64,000 bases of DNA from Cliona cf. orientalis. Taxonomy: Eukaryota; Porifera; Demospongiae; Clionaida; Clionaidae. The DNA is taken from positions 4,640,545 through 4,704,544 of the forward strand of contig OZ005706.1 of assembly GCA_963930775.1 (NCBI GenBank). Reading direction: 5' to 3'. Each line of letters opens with the position of its first letter. Position 1 is the first letter of the stretch. Under the pieces are notes generated by a model. That model was not told the DNA's origin, did not search any database, and saw only the letters and a program-made list of their open reading frames with translations. A program made the translations under genes and the position numbers. This document shows, piece after piece, positions 53,301 to 63,974 of the stretch.

Positions 53301-56300
53301 TCTCCTTGTCTTTATCTGCACAATTTTATTCGTTTGAAATTATGAGGCTTTGATGATGTATGGATACCAATGACACCTAATGCACATTGTCTCTGAGAGA
53401 GATTATGACTGGATCGCATCAGCCAAATCATCCGAGATGAAGAGCACGAGACAAATTTAATGGTTGTGACAATTTAGACATGAGATAAATTTAGAGCAAT
53501 GTCTATATTTAACATCGGCAAGTATACTTAACAGTCCACAGAGAAGCATCCATGCAGATAGCAACTGAGAACGATGTCACTGCATAACTATTCTGTTATG
53601 AAGGTTTACCATTGGAATCCCTAGAAACTAACTAGTGGTACTATGCATCATTGTGTGTGCACTTCAACTGATTACATTCACTCGTGTATATACCAGCTCT
53701 TGTAGCGTACACACTTCTTGGGATAGAATGTTTTGTTGTGGTATACATGTACAATCATGCTCATGACAGCAATTGTTGAGTCACTTTATGTTATAATGAA
53801 CACTTGACCATCTCCCCAGTAGCTGCACAGTGTAATGGTGCATGTGGTAAAAGGTCGTCAATAGAATACGTACACATCGATCGATGCTGGCCCCAGAAAT
53901 CATGGAGATGGCGTCTAAGATCGACTCTCAACCTTGATAGCGATAAGTTTCGATGCTTCAATCACAGAGACGAACTCAACAACACAGTATTCCTTCCGAA
54001 GTTCAGGTTGGTCACGCTGCTGCAGTCGCGCGCGGGCCAGCCCCTTGTGGCAGTGATGCGTGCTATATATAGTGCAAGGCTAGCTTTATTTATCCATGGC
54101 ATTACGTAAGCCAAGAAAACACGTGAAGTTCAACCAACAGTACTTCTCAGAGAAAGTAGCGCTCAGCTTGTAATCTATTCGCTGGATACACGCGTAAGAT
54201 ACTCTACATATTTACTGATTTTCAAGTCTCAGAAAGGCTCCAGCGAGGCCCTGAATTTTCTCATAATTACCTCATAGATTACCTAAGAGATTACACCATA
54301 GGTTTCATCATAATTACACTCATAACCACAGAAAAGTAAATTGCTACTGGGGAGATAATGAAAAACTTAGAGACTACATCCCTCGTCCCTCATGAAAAGT
54401 ATTACACCTCGCTACTGTACCCGCCATAATTCGAACTAGGACACATCGACAAACTGCGCATGCTCCGTATACGCGAATATTGGGGCGCGCGGCTTGAGCC
54501 GGTTGACCCGGACGTGACCTCCATCTAGTACCTGCCATGTGCTATATATAGACTGAATAGGGAAATCCCCACTAGTGCGTGCTTGCCAAAGAAAGCGAAC
54601 TGAGAAAATTGCCATATCTCATCGATAGTCCACGATGTCTTCTACGCTAGGTTTGAATTCTGGGCCCCAACAAGATTTCATGCGCGCTAAACATTTTGAA
54701 ACAGTCTTAACCGCATTTTCGTCATATTTTACGTCACAATTACCTCATCGGTCGGCCGAACAGATTTTCTAATTGGGACTCGGGATGTAATGATATTATT
54801 GTGTAGTGTGGACAGTGGCCGGTGATATACTTTCTGCATGCCACAACGTACTGTCATGTAGCTTTCATTGGTATCTAGGAAAGAGTTCCAGTATGAAACT
54901 AGTGAACCTATGTAATGCAGAAATCCCCCCCCCCCCCCCCCCCCCAAGTGTTTTCCTTTACCATACATGTGTATAGTGATTAAGTCATTCTTGCTTTCCG
55001 GGATAGCCATGCTGGCCTAGTGTGGTTGACAGAGCCTGAAGGTGCAGCGGCACGAATTATTGCATTGTATGACCTACATTGTGTATTAAGCTATGCACAT
55101 GAGTAACATTATACAGATCCTATTACTTAATACTACAAGTAATCCTGTATGCACGTGTGAGAGGTAACGTGATGTTTATTAGTCTATTGCTATCATTGCG
55201 CCTACAAAGATCTACTAATCTGATCATTGTGTACATGCGTTGTGTCATCTAACACCACCAAAGAATGTCAAAAACCAACATTGTCAGCACTCCTGCATCG
55301 TTATGCACATGCTATAGAGCTCTAGTTTGCTCTCAGGGTTTCATACAGAGGGTGGGAAAGGGGAATCTTCCAAGTATTAGAAGGGGAGCGCTTGGATAGC
55401 CCCCCCTCCCCCCAAGATGAGATCCCCCTCCCAGCAATAAAAGTGCAATGACCGTGACCTTCCATACAATCACTCTAATTATAGTACATGTACATGTGAG
55501 GTCATTTTGTATGTGGGTGTATTTTATCTCAAGAATCCACTGTGTGTATACATTATCTCAACTTGGCCTCCCACAGGTTGCCTCTCAAGCAGAAGGCCTA
55601 ATGAATGAGCTGTTTCAGGATAAAGGCAAAGTCAGTGACAATTCCCACCAAGTGGCAGATTCAGTAAGGGCCTACTTTGATAAGATTCGGAAAACACTAG
55701 ATCATCGAGAGAAGGCATTATTGTCTACCATCCACAAATATTCAGACATCAAACTAACCAGGCTTGATATTCACTATAGGACACTGGAACAGCATCGTAC
55801 CACTATCCATGATTGCATATCAAAAATTCAGCAGTTGATTGAAAATGACGACAACGTAGGTATCCTCAGTCAGAAGCAGACACTCAGTGAGGACCTGGAC
55901 GTCCATGAGCAGTCTATTATCACCCTGGTCGAATCTCTATCAGAAGCAAGAAAGCTCTCCTCTCACCTCATGTTTCGAGATGATCACACGATTCCCTCCA
56001 GTGTTAGTGAGCTGGGAACGCTGAATGAGTGTCGCAAGGAGCCTAACTCTTTGTTCATGTCTCTGAGGCGCGTGATAGTTACGGAAGAGGAGGATCCCTA
56101 CCTTGATGTCCCGCTGAGGTTTGAGGACATGGAGGGTGGGGAGCACATGCGCATCGATGAAAGCAAAGAGCAGGTGGAGTATGAACCACAATCAAAGCCA
56201 AATCAACAGGTGAATGGCAGTGACAAGGATGATGAGATGAATGCCTCTAAACCGTTACCCAGTCTGCCAGTAAAGCCGGATGTTCCTCCCAGAAGATCAT

Positions 56301-57598
56301 CCATTGAAAGGAAGCCAGTCGTGACCCCTCGACCTCAACTGACCCCCGACTACTACAATGCCCCCCGTAGACCACCAAAACCTCCCCACCTTCAGCCAAG
56401 CACTCATGGTGCTAAGGGAAAGTCCGTTACTCTGCCACGCCTGGCTACTGATGCTTCAAAGGCCCCGAACATTATCGCTCATGAAAGACAAGACAGCAGT
56501 GATAGTGACAAAAGCGACTATGAACCCCTTCCGGAGTTGCCCACCCCGTCCCCCCGCACTGTACCCCCTCCACTACCACCTAACCACCCAAGCCGGGACA
56601 AAGAAAACAGACCCATCCCCCGGCCAAGAAGACAGCTGTCTGGTCTGACTACCCCGCCTCCAACTCCTCCCAAACCAAGGTCCAAGACCCTGCCCCCCAG
56701 AGCCAGCTCTCACATTGTCCATCCTCCCCCACCAGCTGAGATTTTAAAGCCTCTCCTGGTTATTGACAACAAGGACTTGAGTTGGCCTTACAGTCACGAA
56801 AATGTCTATCCAAGTGGTGTATGTTGCTCCACAGAGCTTCATGACACGCTGATTGTCACAGATGTGTTCAACCACTGTCTCAGACTCATTGACTACAAAG
56901 GAACGTTCATAGAGAAAGTGGGCAGAGAGGGAAGGTCGGGAGGTCAATTCAAGGAGCCCTCTGCTGTTACAGTAGATAGTAGTGGTCACATATATGTCAC
57001 TGAGCGAGATAACCCACGTGTGCAAAAATTCACTTCCACTGGAAAATACATTACCAAATTTGGACAGAAGACCCTGCGAGGAAGTCAACTAAGTGACCCC
57101 ATTGCTATAGCAGTCACTTCCAATGGATTAATTGCTGTCTCTGACTGGGACAAAAACCAGATTTTCTTGTTTTCTAGTGGAGGAAAGGTTGCCAATACCA
57201 TTGCAAAGGAAAGTAGCTTTCTAAAGCTGCCGGCTGGAATTGCCTTCAACAGGCTGGGTCACCTACTGGTAGCTGATAGAGGAAATCATTGTGTATGGGA
57301 ACTGACTATGAGTGGAGATCTAGTGAGGAAGATTGGTTCCCATGGCTCCAATCCAGGACAGCTCAACTTCCCTTATGGCATCGTCATTGATGATGAGGAT
57401 AGAATCATTGTTTCAGAAAGTGGAAATTCCAGAATTTCAATTTTCTCTCAAATGGGTGACTTTATTCGTTGCTTTGGAGAGCTGGGAACTGAGCCGGGCA
57501 AATTTGACCATCCAAGACATCTTTGTTTAAATAGCAGAAAACAGTTGATAGTCGCAGATGAAATGAACCAAAGATTGCAGGTGTTTGATAGTTTTTAA
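50312..57598 (+). CDS. TRIM-NHL protein: RING, B-box, coiled coil, Pro-rich linker, NHL propeller
   Basis: Exons 50312-50845 and 55577-57598, phase 0, 851 residues, separated by a 4.7-kb intron. Residues about 14-60 form a RING finger (CAVCLDFL, CAHSFCKEC, CPSC), about 118-160 a B-box (CKQHHRQFEYFCVDC...HRDHEF), about 180-330 a coiled coil and about 395-560 a proline-rich stretch with several PxxP sites and YEPLPELP. About 575-850 hold six NHL repeats (PSAVTVDSSGHIYVTERDN and so on) ending in VFDSF. It belongs to the TRIM2/TRIM3/TRIM71 class of ubiquitin ligases and RNA regulators. The filamin-type Ig domain usual in that class is missing and the proline-rich part sits in its place. I chose ATG 50312 because it directly precedes the RING; translation of the second exon begins at 55577, not at the ATG at 55448. 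Confidence 0.9.
51418..51558. mobile_element. 141-bp inverted-repeat element in the TRIM intron
   Basis: GTTAGAGACCTCGTCTAATG and GTCTCTACGC...AAGAG at the left are mirrored by CTCTTAAAGGGCGTAGAGACC and GGTCTCTAAC at the right, about 38 bases with mismatches. A second, more decayed copy lies at 58331-58450, so this is a small local family. Confidence 0.6.
52328..52376. repeat. Compact 49-bp hairpin
   Basis: TCCTGGGTAAGC and GCTTACCCAGGA form a perfect 12-bp stem. The loop contains a second palindromic core (GCGCCCATGGGCGC). It could be a tiny MITE or a structured intronic element. Confidence 0.5.
53812..54357. mobile_element. Possible 546-bp inverted-repeat element in the TRIM intron
   Basis: ATCTCCCCAGTAGC at 53812-53825 and its complement GCTACTGGGGAGAT at 54344-54357 form perfect 14-bp ends. 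No target duplication is clear and no coding region is visible inside. Confidence 0.4.
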
Positions 57599-57760
57599 GA
57601 CTTTAATATGGGGTCAGTGTCATTCATGCTAAGTCTTTTTCAGTATCAACTTCTGTCATACATGTGAAACGATATTATGTGTACATGTTCTGTATAATGG
57701 AAGTTATAATAGTCATGATGGCAATTGGAGTAGCTAGAAACTTATATCCCCACGTATGTA

Positions 57761-58196
57761 GTGTTGATACTAACACGTACAGGCTGAAAAGGGGGAATGT
57801 GGAAAAGAACTGGGTAGCCGCTGGGAATCTAACCCAGGTCGCTGGCTTGAGCCGCCATGCAGTGCTCTAACCACTGAGCTACGACCACCCACGGCCACCA
57901 ATCCCCTCCACATTCCATACTGCTGAGTGGTACTGCTATACAGCAGTCTCACACCTAACAGCCATCAGTGTGTGCTGTCAGAACACCTTCCGGTGTCGAC
58001 CGGAAACAATTCTCCCTGCAGAGAAGAGCCATATGCACTGATGGTTTTTAACCTCAAGGAGATTAAGTAGTTAGATCACACTGATGGTTTTTAACCTCAA
58101 GGAGATTAAGATTAAGTAGTTAGATTTTATCTAACTACTTAATCTCCTTGAGGTTAAAAACCATCAGTACTTAATCTCCTGTGTTAGTATCAACAC
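57761..58196. mobile_element. Composite inverted-repeat element carrying a tRNA-like sequence
   Basis: The ends are GTGTTGATACTAACAC and its complement GTGTTAGTATCAACAC. Inside, a unit starting CTGATGGTTTTTAACCTCAA and ending TTAGAT occurs twice in direct order (58037-58075, 58081-58126) and once inverted (58129-58168), giving a strong cruciform. The tRNA-like sequence at 57813-57889 makes it a candidate SINE-derived element. Confidence 0.6.
57813..57889 (-). tRNA. tRNA-derived sequence (degenerate, SINE-like)
   Basis: On the minus strand GGTGGTC pairs with GGCTACC (acceptor stem, two G-U pairs). The A box TAGCTCAGTGG and D stem GCTC/GAGC are intact, and the T arm CTGGG-TTAGATT-CCCAG is a perfect stem, with B box GGTTAGATTCC one base from consensus. 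Between D and anticodon arms there are too many bases, the anticodon stem has only four pairs, and position 33 is not U. A functional tRNA is therefore unlikely. Confidence 0.5.
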
Positions 58197-58330
58197 CTTA
58201 CTAATTATTATAATTTACCAGGCTACATAGAACCATGGTAGGGACTGCTGTGGTTGTTGTAAAAAGAAATTATATGCTCCCCATGCCAAATGTCATCATT
58301 TTACAGTAACTGTTGCTATTATATTATTTA

Positions 58331-58450
58331 GAGTCCTCATCCAATAGTCTTTATGCTTTTACCCTCAGGACCTCAGTTGAACCATCGGTTTGCTTGGGAT
58401 ATACTACAGCCTCAGGTCTAGGGTCTCTTAAAACATGTAGGGAGGACAAT
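58331..58450. mobile_element. Decayed copy of the 51418 element
   Basis: AGAGTCCTCATCCAATAGTC and TTTATGCTTTTA correspond to AGAGACCTCGTCTAATGGTC and TCTACGCTTTTA of the copy at 51418; the right half keeps GGTCTCTTAAA. About one in five bases differs. Confidence 0.45.
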
Positions 58451-58847
58451 AATATTATAGATGCACATGAAGTGACTGCATTAAGTGTCAATATTATTAT
58501 TGACTCTTCTATATATTATATAGCCTGTGCACTTGTATGAGTTGACTCTTTTGTCCACTTGCATACCGATATGGGTTCACCTCTCGTATTCACAAGTGAC
58601 CTTTCATATTATTATGTTATTGTTATGGCAAAGTTTGTTGTATTGGGGTACATGAAGTGACCTTGTGAAGCTAAGTGACCCGGCCTGTTCAGTTCATGGC
58701 ACTGCAGCCGACCCTCATGCACGGAGGCAACCTAGCTATGGCACCAATAAACCTGGCCTATGTCACTGATATGAATGATGGATTGAGCTAGTAGCTAGTA
58801 TCATTGAGTGTCACACCTACTGATGGTAGCTAATTTATTATTAATTT

Positions 58848-58975
58848 GCATTCATCAAGTCAATTTAATATTGTGTGATGTCAACCCATGATACTTAAAA
58901 TTTTAGTCGAGTCCGTGCCAACAAATTATTATCCACTTCTGTCATACTCATAGGTTTACTGATCACAACTGCATG
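58848..58975 (+). pseudogene. Relic FN3 exon homologous to the 60341-62157 receptor gene
   Basis: GCATTCATCAAGTCA, GTGATGTCAA, GATACTTAA and TTATCCACTT occur in the same order and spacing as in the FN3 exon 61060-61347. Frame is lost at once (a TAA after the first few codons). It shows that a second copy of this receptor once stood to the left of the present gene. Confidence 0.65.
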
Positions 58976-60340
58976 CTATATGATAGTCTGATATCATTAA
59001 ATGGCTCTAATCTGTGGCATATCACAGATGATGTATGTATAGAGGAAGTAGGAAATTTAGTAAGCGGTCACCAGTGAGTACATAGTTTAAATGAACATTG
59101 CCTATGCCTACTACATGTAACTTGCATGCATATGAAGTCATTTCTCTCTTATATCAGCATTGTAGCTTTTGAAGCAAGAGACCTAAGGTAACGTTGTCTG
59201 AACACAGCTTCTTAATAATATTATTGTCCAGAACAAATGCATGAAACTGTAAGCACATGCAGTTCCCTCAGACAAATCTATTTCATATTAAATCATGCAC
59301 AAAATAATCATTATTATAATGCAACAACAATATCACCTGGCATACATAGTTAGACACAAGATGACAATGATTGACAACACCATTCTATTATTTCCAGCAG
59401 CCTGATATGCAAAAGGTTATTAATTAAGCTAGCTATATTCGTACTTACGCTATATAATTTCCATTCACATGATAATAATGTACATAATAATATTATAGTT
59501 TTTCTGCACTGAATAGCAACACGTACTGTTAACATTTACTTGCTGCATGTAGACTATACACATCTACATGATACCGCAATAATGCACCATGACATTATGA
59601 TAATAATTAGAAGCTCGACAATTATCCTATGACATTGTATAAATAATTGATTTATTAATGTCATGCTGAAAGGCATGGTAGATCTATATGCATGATCAAA
59701 AACTTTAACTTTTGATTAATTTTGGGACTTCAATATTTTGCAAACTACATGCAATCTTTCTGTGTTGTGCATCAAGTTTACATGAGTTACTGTAGCTAAC
59801 TGTAGAAATTCAGCATTATCATGGTGATACTTCAATGATTATGAGTATGATTACTATAATTTTAATATTCTACAAGAGTAAGCCTATAAACAATCATGCA
59901 GACTTCATTGCTGTAACATCTAGTGCCTATTAGGGTTGTCATGCATGGTGCATGAAGGGCCTCAAATTAAAGGGCATTATTATTATAATTACGTTTATCT
60001 ATCCACCTGTCTGTCACTGGAGGTCGGCTAATACTTACATTACGAGCCACAATTAGCTATAATGATAATTTTTATGTTACTGTACTACTAACTAGTTGGA
60101 TTGTAATGACAATGCAGAACTCGCTCTTGGCTTGAATGTTTGCCTCGTTGCTCTGTGTAACATCATCTGCAATAACTATTATTCAGTCAAAAAATATCCA
60201 TCCAGTGTGCTGTATAGGAATGAAATAGCAGTTTACAACAACTTGCAGACTATAACCATACACAATGTCATTTGGCAGTACTTATTCTGATGTAGTCTCT
60301 TGTCGACCTCCACTATACAGCAGCTGCACAAGCTTGAATA
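58976..60340. other. AT-rich spacer upstream of the Ig/FN3 receptor
   Basis: No coding or repeat structure that I can support. Confidence 0.4.
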
Positions 60341-62157
60341 ATGCAGTGGCCATCAATAATCATTTTTTTCTTATTACTGTTGACATTTTCAGGTAACTTA
60401 TATTATTATCATTTAGACTAAGTACGTTTTTGAAGAATATATATTATGCTATGGATCTTTCAGATGAAACTGAACTAAAAACAATCACTTCATATGTCTG
60501 CCCTGGACAAGAAGCTGTATTCAGATGTATAGTTCACGATGGTGTGACAACTACTTGGCGAGGATCAGCTTTAGAGAATTGTTCAGATGGCTCTGTTACC
60601 TTACGCCATAGTCAGTTTGGTAATGGAACCACTATCAATAAGACGTGTGGTGCCACTGGACAAGTAATTGGTCAAGCAATATCTGCTGAGAATGGATCTT
60701 TTGTCTCTCAATTAACCATTTTTGCTTTTCAAGAATTAGATGGCAGTATCATTGAGTGTGATACCCATAGAATACAAGTACTCCTAATAACAGGTGCCAA
60801 ATCTATAATCATAATACTTTTGTCAGGGGCGTAGCTAGCCCATGAACATTGGTGTGGCTGAAGTGGGGGTTGACGCTTAATTTTGTATACAGCCAAGATT
60901 TAGGAGCCGATATTTTTAATAGCATTATTCAATAAGCTCAAAATATCTAATAATCTTGTGAAGATTGGTGTGGCGAGAGCCACACTCTGCCATACCCTGG
61001 CTACGCCACTGCTTTTGTAAAGATCTAAGTAACTGTAGACTAAAATTTATTCTTATTAGCTTATCTGCATTCATCAAGTCAGATTGTTGTGAGTGATGTC
61101 AATCCAGGATACTTAACTCTTCAGTGGAGTCTCCCTGCAGTTTCAGCATACTCTTATCCACTTGTATCCTACTACATCATAAGTTCCACTGATAGGAGCA
61201 ATTGCACTAATACCACCACAAATGGGAATGCAATCATCTGCAGTATCCCTTTGATACTGCAACCTACATTCATACTGAATGTTCAGCCAGCAGTGTGTGG
61301 GAACATTTTAGGAGCAGTTAGCACATTACTAGTACATTTAATTAAAGGTACCAGGTTGTAATTAAAGACATTTTGCATGTCATAAAATATTATGACATTG
61401 TGTTTTTTTTTAGTACCAAGCACTCCTACTGTCAAATCAACAAAGGTTTTTAACTCCCAAACTGTGATACTGACTACATTTCATAAAAGAGTATGACTGT
61501 GCACATGCAGTGTACATCGCATTTTTTGCTTCAAATTATGGTCATTATTAATCTTTTAGAAACCATTCAGTATTGCTGAAGGAATCGATGGTTCTGCCTC
61601 CTCCTACACAGTCATTTATACCGATGCTGAGTCTGGTGGCATATCAGTATGCGATTCTATTGAAGTACCAGCACTTAGGTGCCAGGAAGGTCTCTGTAGA
61701 CACCTGTTTGATGTATCTTCCTCCCCTTGTGTTAATTCTACCAACATCTCTGTAGCTGTATACGCTACAAACATACTTGGAGATGGACCAGCATCAGAAC
61801 CTGTCTCTATTGAATTATATCATCATAATAGTAATAATTATTATTGTGATTCTACAGTATATTAAAATTTTGTTCTCAATAGGAGGAGGTGAAAGTTCAT
61901 CCTGTGAATACCTTAAATCGGATCTAGATACATCATTGTTTATTGGCATTGGAGCTGGGATGATCACTCTACTCATTATGAGCCTGAGTATCGTAATTAT
62001 TGTTGCACTGATAAGGAGTAAGGCAAAACTTCAAAAGGAGCTAGAAACATTGTCAGTGGGAAATACGAAGGTCATCTATGAAGAGGTGAATAATCATCCT
62101 TCCCCCTCTCTTGCTCTTAATACTCGAGAAAATTCTGCTTACGGAGTATGCATATAG
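60341..62157 (+). CDS. Type I membrane receptor: signal peptide, Ig, FN3 x2, TM, ITIM-like tail
   Basis: Exons 60341-60392 (MQWPSIIIFFLLLLTFSG), 60464-60793 (Ig, CPGQEAVFRC...IIECDTH), 61060-61347 (FN3), 61414-61490 and 61560-61845 (second FN3, split by a phase-0 intron), and 61889-62157 (TM and tail). Phases agree throughout, total 433 residues. The TM is FIGIGAGMITLLIMSLSIVI, followed by KAKLQKEL. The tail contains VIYEEV, a fit to the ITIM consensus V/I/L/S-x-Y-x-x-V/I/L, and a second tyrosine (SAYGVCI) at the very end. The acceptor of the last exon is uncertain: the first two AGs would create a stop, so the third (61887-61888) is preferred. A MITE lies in the second intron. I recognise no named orthologue. 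Confidence 0.75.
60824..61011. mobile_element. 188-bp hAT-like MITE in an intron
   Basis: Ends CAGGGGCGTAGCTAGCC and GGCTACGCCACTG are inverted repeats with two or three mismatches, of the CAGxGGCGTAGCCAGG type common in animal DNA elements. CTTTTGT flanks both sides (60817-60823 and 61012-61018), a 7-bp direct repeat close to the 8 bp of hAT elements. Confidence 0.7.
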
Positions 62158-63021
62158 ATAGCTAATTCAAACATTATTGGTGACTACCTGCGTGGGCAAT
62201 ACTAATATTTATACAATACTATTATAGACTATAATGTAGCATGGACCTTGTCTAAACTATTTCAATAATAATCTTAAGTTCATCAGTGTTGATTTGATCA
62301 AGATCTGGTTGAAAATTTAAACAGTCAGGGATAACATTTACGGAAAGCACCAAATTTGGAAAATAGTAGCAAACTGTTGTGCTAAAGTGGCCAAGTGTGT
62401 TTTCTCCAGGTGCCACTAACTCAGCATAGTTTAGACAACCTTATTCCTCTTGCTTAGAACTGACATAAGAAAAACATAACTGTTGATTTTACTTCATTAA
62501 TTTTATTGGATACACAGAGATTCATTTAGGGAGGGGGTACCCTGGGATATATCCTCCCCTTCAAGGAAAGGTGTCGCCATCCCACCTCTCCCTCCCCTCC
62601 CCCCCCCCTCCCCCCCCCAAATGTTGAGAAATTAATAATATTATATACATTTGCAGATAAATAATTAAGTTAATTGATTTTCCTGTTTGACTCTCAATAA
62701 ATATAATATTATTGCATTAATTCAACAATATTTTTACGCTAGAAATTCAATCTCAGGGATCTTAAAGATACATTATTCCAGCCCCCCTCCCCCAAGAAAA
62801 AAACCTGCATATGTACGCACACGTACTGATTGGACATCCCATTGTGAGAGGGTTATGCAAAACATTATCAGTATCAAGTAGAAAGACAATGTCGTATGCA
62901 TAGACAACATGCATGCACACAATAATAATACCCTGAATCAGAGAGGAGATCAACCCAGTTTTATGAAGATATAATAGCAGTCAAAACTCAAAAACTTCAA
63001 CCATAAATGTCCACATATGAA
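62158..63021. other. 3' flank and spacer
   Basis: AT-rich with a C-rich tract at about 62560-62620 and a second near 62780-62795. No gene seen. Confidence 0.4.
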
Positions 63022-63115
63022 TAGCCTAGCACAGACACAGCATATTGGGCAGGATTATATAGCTGCATGGGCGAGTTCACTAGCTGCTGTCCAGTGCTGT
63101 GTTTGTGCTAGGCTA
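63022..63115. mobile_element. 94-bp hairpin element
   Basis: TAGCCTAGCACAGACACAGC at the left is mirrored at the right by GCTGTGTTTGTGCTAGGCTA with one mismatch, a 21-bp stem around a 52-base loop. Probably a very short MITE. Confidence 0.55.
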
Positions 63116-63358
63116 ATTTGGTTGAGTCAATTCACATGCTTGAAAGCATACCAGACTTACCCCAGACTGGAGTAGAAGAATCTAGATAATGAGATACTCA
63201 AGGATTAGAGTGAGGCTGTGGTAACTCTTTTAATAGATAAATCCCACGATATAATTCTCCCATGATATTGATATCCCTGCTTGGCAGTGTCCATATGTCT
63301 ACTACTATAGTACTAACTCTTATATTGATAATACATAATTATTGATGTTGTAGCTAAA

Positions 63359-63558
63359 TTAATGTAGATGATTACTAGTAATTAAATACCTCTTCAATGC
63401 TACCACCATTGCTATAATTATGACTATTAATATGATTATGGTAACTACCGACAGTCCTGAGATAAGAATGAGATATGTATTTGCATCTGGTTCTTTTTTT
63501 CTTGTAGTTAGATCATCCCCAGTTTTTCTTGAGCTGTATACTGTAGTCAGATCTACCC
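63359..63558 (-). CDS. Isolated transmembrane exon of a receptor-like gene
   Basis: Behind an acceptor at 63559-63560 the minus strand reads VDLTTVYSS...KEPDANTYL, then a TM helix (ILISGLSVVTIIILIVIIIA) and KRYLITSNHLH with a stop at 63359. The phase-1 start matches the local receptor genes. Upstream exons would lie to the right, where a plus-strand gene seems to begin, so it may be a stranded exon of a broken receptor. Confidence 0.4.
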
Positions 63559-63919
63559 CTATATATATACACGGAAAGTTTATACCACATTGCATGGAAT
63601 AGCATATCACATGCAGTTACGGTATACTACTGGCATGAAATTATAATAATAATATAGGCTACCTACTGTCGATAGGCTCAACTTGTATTATCACAAATTG
63701 AAAGCTCATGCCACACATAAGCTACTAAAGTATAATATAATAATATGGTTGGTGGTATTTGAGTTCATCATAATAATAATAATTTTATTATTATCATGGA
63801 TAGCAAACCAGGATGGTACCTGATGATAAACTTTTCTCTTTAGGTCCCCCACCTGCAATTATTAATGTGGATGCATGACATTCAGATATTTTCATTGATT
63901 CAGAGTTAACATACCAAAC

Positions 63920-63974
63920 ATGCTACATGTTACGGATTCATTGTTTTTCATAGCGATTGTAGCATTAATAATAG
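63920..63974 (+). CDS. Signal-peptide exon of a gene running off the right edge
   Basis: ATG at 63920 opens MLHVTDSLFFIAIVALIIG and ends in phase 1 at a good donor (ATAG/GTGAGC). Length and phase match the first exon of the receptor at 60341, so this is probably the next member of the same cluster. The rest is outside the window. Confidence 0.4.

Noticed and set aside
55448..55576. Open frame upstream of TRIM exon 2
   Set aside because: It ends at a clear acceptor (CCCACAG), and the exon joins in phase 0 to the RING/B-box exon; the upstream peptide is low-complexity.
57813..57889. Functional tRNA gene
   Set aside because: Extra bases between the D and anticodon arms, a weak anticodon stem and the absence of U33 make it a tRNA-derived repeat.
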